DNA from: Bolinopsis microptera
Lineage: Eukaryota > Ctenophora > Tentaculata > Lobata > Bolinopsidae
DNA: 64,000 nt
Assembly: GCF_026151205.1 (NCBI RefSeq)
Contig: NC_087083.1
Location: 13,018,944 to 13,082,943, forward strand
Direction: 5' to 3'
The notes below the pieces were generated by a model. That model was not told the DNA's origin. It searched no databases and worked only from the letters and a program-made list of their open reading frames with translations. A program made the position numbers and the translations under genes. Below, piece after piece: positions 28,710 to 38,400 of the stretch (the first letter of the stretch is position 1; each line of letters opens with the position of its first letter).

Positions 28710-30430
28710 TTTTTTGTTTTGTAATTTGAGTTTAATTTTGTTTTTTGCATGTAAATTATTCTTTGTATTGTATAATTTTTAAGTGTTCGGTTTTTTATAT
28801 CTTGTATTATTGATTATAAAGTGTAAAATTTGCTCAAAACTCTAAACTGTCTATGATGCAATATTGCAATAAAAACGTCAAAAATCCTCTGAAAGCTTTT
28901 TGTGTCGGCAGATCGATTTTTTCAGACGGATCTGTCTGTACTAAATTTACTTATATAATATATATATTATATTTGTTGGATTTAATAAGACTCGCGAGTC
29001 ACATGTTGTTAGTGTTACGACGGCACATGTTTTTAGAACTGCGTTATCAGGATAACACTGAACATAAGAAATTAAGCGGGTACCTTTTATGCTGCTCACT
29101 GTAACTCTGTAAACAGGAACGGACAAAATGGATTCCAGATTCAGTACGGGAAAATACTGCGCCAAACCTAAAACCAGGCGATGGTCTGTTGTTTTCTTTT
29201 GATCGTACAACAAATATATAATATAATGGATACCACAAGAGTCAACATACAGACTGTGGTGACACTAAATAACGGCGGGAGCCCTCGCACGGTTAACAGT
29301 TTTGCGTTCGGGAAGAAGTTTGCACTCATGGGGCTCATCAACCAGTCAGACACCAACACGGTGTGGTTCCTGTATTGTCGAGCTTAGGGACACAAGTGAA
29401 GCTGCAGGTCGATACAGGGGTAAGAACAGCTAGACTAACTCATCAGGATTATGCGAGAAATGTGGGGTAGTGAAATGCAATTAGTTTTATCAAGTTTTAT
29501 TTTCATTTATTTTTATGAAATCCTAAAAATTTTCTTTATACCTAGTTCTCTTTTCAAATAATTGTACAAAGGTCTAGCTTATAGCTACAATTCAGCCGAA
29601 GTAAATCTAATTATCAATTACACATTTCTACACACATTTTACAAGTTTACAGGAAGCTAAATGATTTGTCACCAAATTACTTGGACCAGCAAATCTAATT
29701 AAGTAATTAGGGGTAGAACCTTATAAATGATCTTCCTTTATCAACCGAATTAAAACGCATTTGAATTTGAACCCTAACAAGAATTTCGCCATGATTAAAC
29801 CACGCACGATAAATTTTCCCTACGATATAATATACTTGTACCATTAATTCTTTTGAGTGAAAAGTGTGACCATATTAACATATAACTTTTGGGGCTTTGT
29901 AATACTATGACGGCATTGCTTTGAATTTGAATTTCTGATGATATTGATTTTCAGTGCTATGTAACGGGTAACCTGGCAGTAACGTTGTAAAGGACTTTGA
30001 GGGGGTCTGTAGTCCCCCCGCATAGTATGTTTGTTTTTCACTGATTTGTAAACTGAAGACGTAAATATAACTATGTTTTTTATAAATGAGTGGGATTCGT
30101 GCATGGTAAAAATTGACGATTTATTTGACCAATGCAGCGCCGCGCATCAACAATAAATTAATCCAGAAAATTGCGGAAAATAACTTTGCGAAGGAGGAAT
30201 TTCACTGTAATTAATGAACACATGGCTAGCGTCGCGCGCAGCATAACAGACGCTTCCTATTATATACACTTAGTTCTAGGGGAGTGGTCTATATTGCGAA
30301 GGAGTTGACTTTTGTCATCATCGCATGGTCCATCGGGCCACCTCATACCTATATCCAAACCCGATTACTTATTCCCTACGATCTTTTTGCCTTCGGCAAG
30401 AGTAGGGAAAAAATTGTCGGAATGATCATT
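28710..30430. other. No recognisable gene
   Basis: AT-rich sequence with scattered short ORFs lacking domain features or neighbouring splice sites. A weak plus-strand frame at 29181-29387 (VNIQTVVTLNNGGSPRTVNS) has protein-like composition but is unsupported. Confidence 0.5.
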
Positions 30431-30439
30431 TTACTTATA

Positions 30440-31030
30440 ATTCAAAGAATTATTTTTGTAGAATGTATGCTGTACGACCACCCACGTGCAAAACAAACGA
30501 AAATTATGAACTTGAGTAGTAACCATGGTAACGAGGGTTGTTACACGCACGTGCACGTGCAAAGATTGTTAAAACGGCATTTTTTATCGGTTTTGTTGAT
30601 ATTACGTTGTGTTTAGTGCGAGCAACATTTTAATCGGCTGTATCTTCGTTTGTTTAGGATATTTTTTGACGCGATTTAAACTTACTAGAACAAAAAATGC
30701 TATTAGCTTCCTCCCTGTGACCACGGGTTTTCTAGTCTCTACTATAATTCAAAGAATTATTTCTGCTGTACGACCGCCCACGTGCAAATTAGGTGAAAAT
30801 AAGAAGTTACATAGTAATCATGGTAACGAGGGTTGTTACACGCACGTGCACGTGCAAAGATTTGCGAGCGACATTTTGATCGGACATTTTGATGTGGTAA
30901 TTACGTTAAGTGTTACTGTTTAGTGCGAGCAACTTTTTAATCGGCTGTATCTTTGGTTGTGTAGGATATTTTTTGACGCGATTTAAACTTATTAACAAAA
31001 AATACTATTAGCTTCCTCCCTGTAACCACG
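30440..31030. repeat. Tandem duplication (285-bp unit) with X-box and E-box motifs
   Basis: Two units offset by 285 bp. Each has ATAATTCAAAGAATTAT, GTACGACC.CCCACGTGCAAA, a GTAACCATGGTAAC-type palindrome (30528-30541, diverged as GTAATCATGGTAAC at 30814-30827), GAGGGTTGTTACACGCACGT, GCACGTGC and a common CGGCTGTATCTTxGxTTGTxTAGGATATTTTTTGACGCG block. GTAACCATGGTAAC fits the RFX X-box consensus GTNRCC(N)RGYAAC. No gene start is evident directly downstream. Confidence 0.6.
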
Positions 31031-31164
31031 GGTTTTCTAGTAGTTTATAAAACCAAGAATGTGGGTTTTTTTTGTTGCACCTAAACCACTCAGAAGCTGA
31101 GATAACGGACCAGGACAAATTTGCCAAATCCTGTTCGAGTCTTATTATAACCCCCTGTTCCAAA

Positions 31165-31545
31165 TACTAACTAAATCCAGAAACGCATTGATGGCTGCTA
31201 CACTAGAATGCTAAGGATGGCACTTAATGTGGATTGGAAGCAACGAAAAACCAACAAAGAAGTCTATGGCAACCTACCGAGAGCAACCATGAAGATCCAA
31301 GAGCGCAGGATGCGACTAGCAGGCCATATCCACCGGCACCCAGAACTAGTCGCAAACCGCTTGTTACTCTGGGAACCAACTCATGGGGTGCGGAGTAGGG
31401 GGAGACCAGCCATGACCTATGTTGATAGCCTACGAGCTGACACGGGTCTCAACGACACTGGAGAAATGGGCGGACTTATGGCGGATAGAGTTTTATAGAG
31501 ACAGCGCATCAATACTCGGACGCTGAAGCCGCCTTAAGTCAGTAA
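31165..31545 (+). pseudogene. LINE reverse-transcriptase C-terminal fragment
   Basis: RIDGCYTRMLRMALNVDWKQ, RKTNKEVYGNLPRATMKIQE, RRMRLAGHIHRHPEL, LLLWEPTHGVRSRGRP and MTYVDSL form the conserved tail of many metazoan LINE ORF2 proteins (Y..MLR..L.V.W....TN..LYG.LP..T..I..RRL...GH..R). Ends in a stop just after MADR. The 5' part is missing. Confidence 0.75.
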
Positions 31546-32567
31546 GTCAAGTCCAAATACTGTTAATATTGCTTCTGCGGAACAAGTAGAGAGCAGTTGG
31601 AATTTGTGTTACCTGGACCGTGGGCAATTAGATTACCAGTCTGTAGGACTAGGCCTAGGACTATACATCAGTTTGAGTTAAAGGATCACGCGTTGCAAGG
31701 AACGTATGCATTTATAAAACTGGCTACGTTGCAGGGTACGATAGATTAAGAGTAATTTAGTATGGCTCCTGTCTTGCAGGCCATATTGGCATTGCATGTT
31801 TCAAGGAATGCTCTAAATTCTCTCTGTTTATAAATTTGACCAAAACCCATAATCATGGGTAGGGTGGACCGCTGCCAGTGTCTCTCTTTCCCAAACAAAA
31901 GGAAATGATATTAATTTGAATAACCGTCCGCAAATCCAAAATGATACCGAGAATGAAATCGGTCGCTCGCTTTTCCCATTCATTCACGACTTACGAATTG
32001 TAATAAGTTTTAATTAATTATATCAATCACGATGTTGTACCCTGCATTGGATCGTTTTACATTCCTTGGCGCCCTCTGTCCTTTAGTTTGAATGCCAATT
32101 ACCCTGATTTCACCCTCTTGCGGCGGTTTAATGTTTCATGTTTATTTACGGCGCTCCTGGTACTGTGGTTGGAATAGGAGCGGCAGGGAGCCACGTTACG
32201 TTTGCCACGTCTTTTGTTTACATTGAGAGAACTATTCTGTATTCTGTTTCCTGGAGTTGCTCACTTCTTATTTTCATTACTAGAGAAAGGATCTATTTCT
32301 TGTATACCATACCTCACACTACCTAGCAGTATTCTAAAACATGCTGCAAAAATCTCTTTGGGTTGCTTTCGCGTCGATACCTAGTATTTCGGGATAAGTT
32401 ATAGTCCAATTATAAGCTGATGTTACTTGAATCTTTATTGCCGAGTATAGCTGCCCCTATTACAATTGACACCACTTGGGAGTCCAAATTTTGGGACCTT
32501 AAGTTGTTATTCCGTGACCAAGTTATTATTTCTGTATACTGATAATAAGGCCATAAAAGCATTTGAC

Positions 32568-32870
32568 CATGCAGTGGCTCAGTGGCTCAGTCGGTTAATC
32601 CGCCTGTCTACTGGCCTGGACGTTGCGAGTTCGAATCCCAGTTGGGCCAAAATCTCAAAAACTGAAGGGCAGCCGTCACTCACCAAACCATGGTGTGAAT
32701 GGTAGTGGCTTTCATTAGAGCTGAGAAAATAACACGAGTGTATACGCCTGGGGTTGCGTCTCGACTATACTGCAGGGAAATCTGTACCGAAAGGACCGTG
32801 GCCGAAATGCAATTAGACAGGGAAATCGGCTCCCCGACTGCGGTCGACCAAATTATTATTATTATTATTC
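32568..32870 (+). mobile_element. tRNA-derived SINE ending in (ATT)n
   Basis: A box TGGCTCAGTCGG (32583-32594) and B box GTTCGAATCC (32629-32638) form a tRNA-like head, followed by an unrelated body and an ATT tail. The paralogous locus at 62800-62850 lacks it. Flanks show loss of about 40 bp of target rather than a clean duplication. The anticodon arm does not fold well, so it is not a functional tRNA. Confidence 0.75.
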
Positions 32871-33174
32871 TAAAGTTGATGCCGTGGTGTCTGTAAAAAT
32901 AAAATGGCAACAGATATACCTAGGTCCTATATAGTATATCTTCTCACTTTACATATATACAGTAAGATAATCAGTAGTAAAGTCGTAAGATTATCAATCG
33001 AATTTTAAAACACAACGGTGGTATTAAGTTGTATTCATAAAGATAAAAAGTTGGAAAATTTTGGTATTTCGATATTTTGAATACCAAAATTTTAAAATTA
33101 ATATTCACTACCTTTTGCTTAGCAATTACTAGATAGTTGCTAGTTTTTAAATATCTCCGACTGTAAAGGTCACT

Positions 33175-33330
33175 GTGAAGGTAACATCCGCAGTAAATCG
33201 GGGTTCGCAGTAAATCTGGGTTTTGTTTGTTTACATTATACTTGTTAAGCCCTATTTGGGGGAAGGAGATGGCCGTGGTATATCAAGGTTTGTGGTGAAT
33301 CGGGGAGCAGTAAATCGGGGTTTTACTGTA
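33175..33330. mobile_element. Pogo/Tigger-type MITE, left end eroded
   Basis: The right end GCAGTAAATCGGGGTTTTACTG|TA (to 33328) is the inverse of a CAGTAAAACCCCGATTTACTGC terminal repeat. Internal GTAAATCGGGG / GTAAATCTGGG copies are shared with the intact element at 63401-63585. The left end here has been lost. Confidence 0.75.
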
Positions 33331-33337
33331 TATAAGT
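33329..33337 (+). promoter_or_regulatory. TATA box of the secreted-protein gene
   Basis: TATATAAG directly abuts the MITE end (CTG|TATATAAG). It is about 150 bp upstream of the predicted intron and conserved in the paralogue (63586-63593). The MITE's TA duplication supplies its first bases. Confidence 0.4.
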
Positions 33338-33484
33338 TTATTTGGTACAAAGTCCCTAAAGGTACCTAAAAGTGCGTGAATTTAGATCGTTTCGTGCAAT
33401 GTGTTTTTAAAAAGCGCGAAATGCGCACGAACCATCTATGGCTATTAGTATTAATATTAGTTTGCCCGTCGCGATCGATAACAC

Positions 33485-33580
33485 GTAAGGGGTTTTACCT
33501 GATATTCAAAAAATTTTGAAATATTTTAATTGCAGTACATATCATTTTAATTGCAAATTTAAAACACATTCATTTTATAG
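33485..33580 (+). other. Predicted 5' UTR intron
   Basis: Donor ATAACAC|GTAAGG at 33485 and acceptor TTTTATAG|GAGAAAAG ending 33580 (96 bp). Both sites are conserved in the paralogue (63748-63846). Exon 1 holds a short ATG frame (MRTNHLWLLVLILVCPSRSI) that is out of frame with the CDS and broken by TGA in the paralogue, so it is treated as leader. Confidence 0.55.
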
Positions 33581-33598
33581 GAGAAAAGAAGAAGCGAG

Positions 33599-34267
33599 AT
33601 GGTCTATTTATTAGCAGTAATGCTAATAGTTTCCTTATCACTAAACAAGGCTGAAGCAAACTCATGGGAAGAATGGGCAGAAATAGAAGAAAAAGTGTCC
33701 GGCACTCAGGTGTCGCCTGAGTTAGATGTTAAGGATATAGCATCTATACAGATTAAGACCGATTCTCCAGTTAAGAGCAACAAGGAGCTCATGATCACAT
33801 TCTTTGACGATTCGGACAAACTGGATATGTGGATTATTTTTGCTGCCTCCACTGGGTGTGTTATAGGGTCGTGCACAGGTTTTGTGGTCTTTCCCGATCA
33901 TCTACCAAGTGAAGATGAAAAAGTGTGGACCATTGCCTATAAAGATAACAGGATAACAGTGCATGTTAATGATGTCGAAGTTATGGACTTCCTGATGTCA
34001 GCTGATACGTGTACTGATACGTTTAAATATGATATGACTAACTTTATAACTTTAACTGAGGTCACAAGGATACAGGTACAGAGTGGCTATACAGCTATCG
34101 CCGCTTACAGGCTACCGTTGCAAGAGGATGAAACTGGTAACGAGGAGGGGGGAGACACTGGTAACGAGGAGGGGGGAGATATGGGGCATTACTCTCACGC
34201 CTTTAACTGCAAAGCCAGCGGAATTGTTCTCGCTAGTTTCCTGTGTGTGCTGAACTTGATTATCTAG
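33599..34267 (+). CDS. Predicted secreted, GPI-anchored protein
   Basis: A 222-residue ORF in one exon. Residues 1-20 (MVYLLAVMLIVSLSLNKAEA) form a signal peptide with cleavage likely before NSW. Residues about 45-170 form a beta-rich domain (KELMITFFDDSDKLDMWIIF, KVWTIAYKDNRITVHVNDVE, a Cys triad GCVIGSC and DTCTD, TEVTRIQVQSGYTAIAAYRL). The W-x-I-x-Y...V-x-V-N-x-V-E pattern is reminiscent of the farnesoic-acid O-methyltransferase-like (Methyltransf_FA) domain of invertebrate secreted proteins; this is tentative. A tandem repeat GNEEGGDT/GNEEGGDM follows, then a hydrophobic C-terminus SGIVLASFLCVLNLII typical of GPI signals. The start is fixed by the signal peptide and the acceptor 18 bp upstream. 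Paralogue at 63865. Confidence 0.75.
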   Translation: MVYLLAVMLIVSLSLNKAEANSWEEWAEIEEKVSGTQVSPELDVKDIASIQIKTDSPVKSNKELMITFFDDSDKLDMWIIFAASTGCVIGSCTGFVVFPDHLPSEDEKVWTIAYKDNRITVHVNDVEVMDFLMSADTCTDTFKYDMTNFITLTEVTRIQVQSGYTAIAAYRLPLQEDETGNEEGGDTGNEEGGDMGHYSHAFNCKASGIVLASFLCVLNLII

Positions 34268-35420
34268 AGTTGCTGCGAAACAGTGTTAATGTTTGTAGAC
34301 TATTGATGTTTTTAGACTTTAGGGTACAGCTGTTTGTAGAGTACGAAACACCTCTGTTACGTGATTGTTTTACGATTTTTGTAACGTTATCAATATTATA
34401 TTTCGTATAACTTTCATTTTTTAAGTAGCATGAATAGTTTCTTAGTGAAGTTTGTTTATTTAGAAAAAAAGTTTAAGAAATGCTTAAAAAAAGATTAAAA
34501 AAGACTTTAAAGGTATTGGTTATCATATAATATTGTTAGTTGTGATGAGTAGAAATTTGAATTTTGATAATTGAGCAATTTTATCGGCTCCTCAAATATT
34601 GGCATTCTTTATTAGTTTATTGTATTTGTATCACCCACAACGGCAACCCATATGACAATTGACAACCCTGCAGTTTCTTGGCGTTTAAATCGTAAATTCG
34701 CGCGCAAAAATTACACCGGCGCGCCTTCCATTAATGATGCATTAGACGCATACATTATTAGCAGCGAGTGCGTTGAACGAACAGCTAGTCACTCGCGCCG
34801 CGCGCAATGCAACAACGACTAATTTCAAAATTATATTTCATTATTAATTTAAACTTCAGTTTTGCAAATTTGGCAATAATTGTCATTCAAATATACAAGT
34901 GGTCATTTCATAAACGATTATACTGTTTTATTTAATGGAGCCGACTGTTTGTAATTAATGATTGACGGTAGTTTATTCTATTTGCTATTGAAAAATATTA
35001 CGCGTTCAGTATTGATAATTATGGTATTGGCATGATTAATATATTAATATAATTCTTACGCTACACTAGTATATGGTAGGCTTAATAAAGTTTTGGTCAT
35101 TAACATTGATTGGAAAAATTCCAAAAAATTGAAATAAGACATTTTAAATTTTATTTTTAAATGTAATTCTAGTCAAGTAGTCAAGCCGCGCATCCAAGCT
35201 TTATCCAAATTTCAAACTTTGTAAATGTTTGCGGAGTAAATATTTTCGTTTTGAGTATACAAACTGAGTTTAAGGTAACCAGTTTGTTGAGTCATGCAAT
35301 GCACGTGAGCTTGTATCTTTCATTAACATTGTTCAATTGCAATTGGATACCGCTGGCACTCGCTGACTTTAAAATGTTCAACCAACCCGCAACCAGAAAA
35401 TAGAGGTAAGACCTTTCGTC
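34268..35420. other. 3' flank, no gene seen
   Basis: AT-rich. AATAAA at 35084-35089 is a possible but distant poly(A) signal for the 33.6-kb gene. A GC-rich island at 34690-34810 has GCGCGC and CGGCGCGCC motifs but no ORF. Confidence 0.4.
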
Positions 35421-35426
35421 TAGACA

Positions 35427-37873
35427 CTTGATGATATTTGTTGTAGCTATCTCCTTTGATAAGTGATAATAACAATCTTTCATTCATCGAATAATTTTTG
35501 CAGTGAAGACAGGGTAACTACTCGATCATTATTTTTGTCCAGGTTAATTGATCTGAAAAAGAATGCCGTCCAGGATCGATGCATCATTCTCAAATATGGT
35601 TGCTAAAATATGGACTTATGATCTACGGCAGTGGTAAGGGCTCCTAATTTGCTCATGAAACATGACCCGTTCAAATCAAAACAGAAGTCTGCTGTGTAAT
35701 TATACTATATATCAATGAATAATATTTTTCAGAATGTGATGAAGAGTAGTGGAAATGTTTTAATCTTAAGATGAACTACATTCTGACGTCATGGGATAAT
35801 AATACAACAGTTCTGTTCGCCCTCTCCGATCCCTTTGGCTAGGTGAGTTAGTTTAATCTGAGTACAGAGTATTAAATTGTGGGCTCTATTAATAATAATA
35901 ATTCTATACAGTTTCATAATTGAAACAATTATGGCCCCTTATTGTGGGCAGAGTATGTGTCTTTGTTGATATGTCCTGGTATAAACTTATCTGAGTGACT
36001 GCATTAAAATAATTTTTTGTAATTGCAATTGTACTAGACATTTGATGATATTTGTTGTAGCTATCTCCTTTGATAAGTGATAATAACAATCTTTCATTCA
36101 TCGAATAATTTTTGCAGTGAAGACAGGGTAACTACTCGATCATTATTTTTGTCCAGGTTAATTGATCTGAAAAAGAATGCCGTCCAGGATGCATCATTCT
36201 CAAATATGGTTGCTAAAATATGGACTTATGATCTACGGCAGTGGTAAGGGCTCCTAATTTGCTCATGAAACATGACCCGTTCAAATCAAAACAGAAGTCT
36301 GCTGTGTAATTATACTATATATCAATGAATAATATTTTTCAGAATGTGATGAAGAGTAGTGGAAATGTTTTAATCTCAAGATGAACTACATTCTGACGTC
36401 ATGGGATAATAATACAACAGTTCTGTTCGCCCTCTCCGATCCCTTTGGCTAGGTGAGTTAGTTTAATCTGAGTACAGAGTATTAAATTGTGGGCTCTATT
36501 AATAATAATAATTCTATACAGTTTCATAATTGAAACAATTATGGCCCCTTATTGTGGGCAGAGTATGTGTCTTTGTTGATATGTCCTGGTATAAACTTAT
36601 CTGAGTGACTGCATTAAAATAATTTTTTGTAATTGCAATTGTACTAGACATTTGATGATATTTGTTGTAGCTATCTCCTTTGATAAGTGATAATAACAAT
36701 CTTTCATTCATCGAATAATTTTTGCAGTGAAGACAGGGTAACTACTCGATCATTATTTTTGTCCAGGTGAATTGATCTGAAAAAGAATGCCGTCCAGGAT
36801 GCATCATTCTCAAATATGGTTGCTAAAATATGGACTTATGATCTACGGCAGTGGTAAGGGCTCCTAATTTGCTCATGAAACATGACCCGTTCAAATCAAA
36901 ACAGAAGTCTGCTGTGTAATTATACTATATATCAATGAATAATATTTTTCAGAATGTGATGAAGAGTAGTGGAAATGTTTTAATCTCAAGATGAACTACA
37001 TTCTGACGTCATGGGATAATAATACAACAGTTCTGTTCGCCCTCTCCGATCCCTTTGGCTAGGTGAGTTAGTTTAATCTGAGTACAGAGTATTAAATTGT
37101 GGGCTCTATTAATAATAATAATTCTATAAAGTTTCATAATTGAAACAATTATGGCCCCTTATTGTGGGCAGAGTATGCGTCTTTGTTGATATGTCCTGGT
37201 ATAAACTTATCTGAGTGACTGCATTAAAATAATTTTTTGTAATTGCAATTGTACTAGACATTTGATGATATTTGTTGTAGCTATCTCCTTTGATAAGTGA
37301 TAATAACAATCTTTCATTCATCGAATAATTTTTGCAGTGAAGACAGGGTAACTACTCGATCATTATTTTTGTCCAGGTTAATTGATCTGAAAAAGAATGC
37401 CGTCCAGGATGCATCATTCTCAAATATGGTTGCTAAAATATGGACTTATGATCTACGGCAGTGGTAAGGGCTCCTAATTTGCTCATGAAACATGACCCGT
37501 TCAAATCAAAACAGAAGTCTGCTGTGTAATTATACTATATATCAATGAATAATATTTTTCAGAATGTGATGAAGAGTAGTGGAAATGTTTTAATCTCAAG
37601 ATGAACTACATTCTGACGTCATGGGATAATAATACAACAGTTCTGTTCGCCCTCTCCGATCCCTTTGGCTAGGTGAGTTAGTTTAATCTGAGTACAGAGT
37701 ATTAAATTGTGGGCTCTATTAATAATAATAATAATTCTATACAGTTTCATAATTGAAACAATTATGGCCCCTTATTGTGGGCAGAGTATGTGTCTTTGTT
37801 GATATGTCCTGGTATAAACTTATCTGAGTGACTGCATTAAAATAATTTTTTGTAATTGCAATTGTACTAGAAA
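35427..37873. repeat. 610-bp satellite, four tandem copies
   Basis: Copies begin at about 35427, 36041, 36651 and 37261 (offsets 614, 610, 610; the first has a 4-base insert CGAT, the last an extra AAT). Copies 2-4 differ at only a handful of bases. Each includes the same 65-codon minus ORF, which is not considered real. A diverged fragment of the CATTCTG...AACAGTTCTG...CCCTCTCCGATCCCTTTGGC segment occurs at 40460-40530. Confidence 0.95.
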
Positions 37874-37889
37874 CTAGTCGAAAGCATTC

Positions 37890-38400
37890 AAAATGTAATA
37901 TCAGCTATAATATCCATGTAATCAAATTGAGGAAGCATAAGAGCGTTTACAAATATTTTTCTATATTTCTGTGGAAGTAGTTTTTTAAAACCTTTATAAT
38001 GCTCCTATTCTCCTAGTAACATGATCTTACATAATCAATATGGTCCTGAAAGTTTAATAGGTTGTCTATCACCAGACCTAGGTATTTCTGGGATTTGGTT
38101 TCTTCTATGTGAAGACTGCCATCTTCCAAATCAAGAGGGATCGACAGTCTATCAAGATTAGGACATTTGTCGAATACCATGAATGAGGATTTTGAAACAT
38201 TTCGTCTCAGCTTGTTAATTCTAAGCCATTCATATGACATCTTTATACTACTTCTACTACATTGTCAGACGAGCCTCAAGTGATATTATCAAAATATAGT
38301 GCACTGTCATCTGCAAATAATAAGCCTGTTCTGCTAATCATTAATCTATTGTTATGTAGTAAATTGACATAAATTTGTAAAGTAGATACATGCGATCACA
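37890..38400 (-). pseudogene. LINE reverse-transcriptase fragment (FADD box)
   Basis: The minus strand reads ISRTGLLFADDSALYFDNIT, a stop, then after a frameshift WLRINKLRRNVSKSSFMVFD and QKYLGLVIDNLLNFQDHIDY, then NALMLPQFDYMDIIADI. FADD is the catalytic box, and NKL..N..KS..M.F and KYLG..ID..L.F..H are the following conserved RT segments of non-LTR elements. Stops and frameshifts; truncated at both ends. Confidence 0.75.

Larger units (their letters stand above)
31570..34300. repeat. Long segmental duplication, copy 1
   Basis: Matches 61150-64000 with interruptions (offset about 30.27 kb at the right end). The block includes the GCGTTGCAAGGAACGT and GGTCGCTCGCTTTTCCCAT segments, a SINE present only here, a pogo-type MITE and the secreted-protein gene. 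Parts also recur inverted at 53366-53660 and 51955-51985. Confidence 0.85.

Noticed and set aside
31165-31545. Stand-alone host gene for the 96-codon plus ORF
   Set aside because: Matches the conserved C-terminal tail of LINE ORF2 proteins and has no promoter or splice context.
32580-32650. Functional tRNA
   Set aside because: The tRNA-like head is followed by a SINE body and (ATT)n, and is absent from the paralogous locus.
33420-33484. Upstream signal-peptide-like ORF (MRTNHLWLLVLILVCPSRSI) as the true start of the secreted protein
   Set aside because: After the predicted splice it is out of frame with the CDS, and the paralogue has TGA within it. The downstream Met has its own good signal peptide.
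35904-37321. Three identical 65-codon minus ORFs
   Set aside because: They are the same chance ORF in each 610-bp satellite unit. No domain, splice or promoter evidence.
35427-37873. Regularly spaced repeats as a CRISPR-like array
   Set aside because: Units are contiguous 610-bp tandem copies without unique spacers, and the DNA is eukaryotic.
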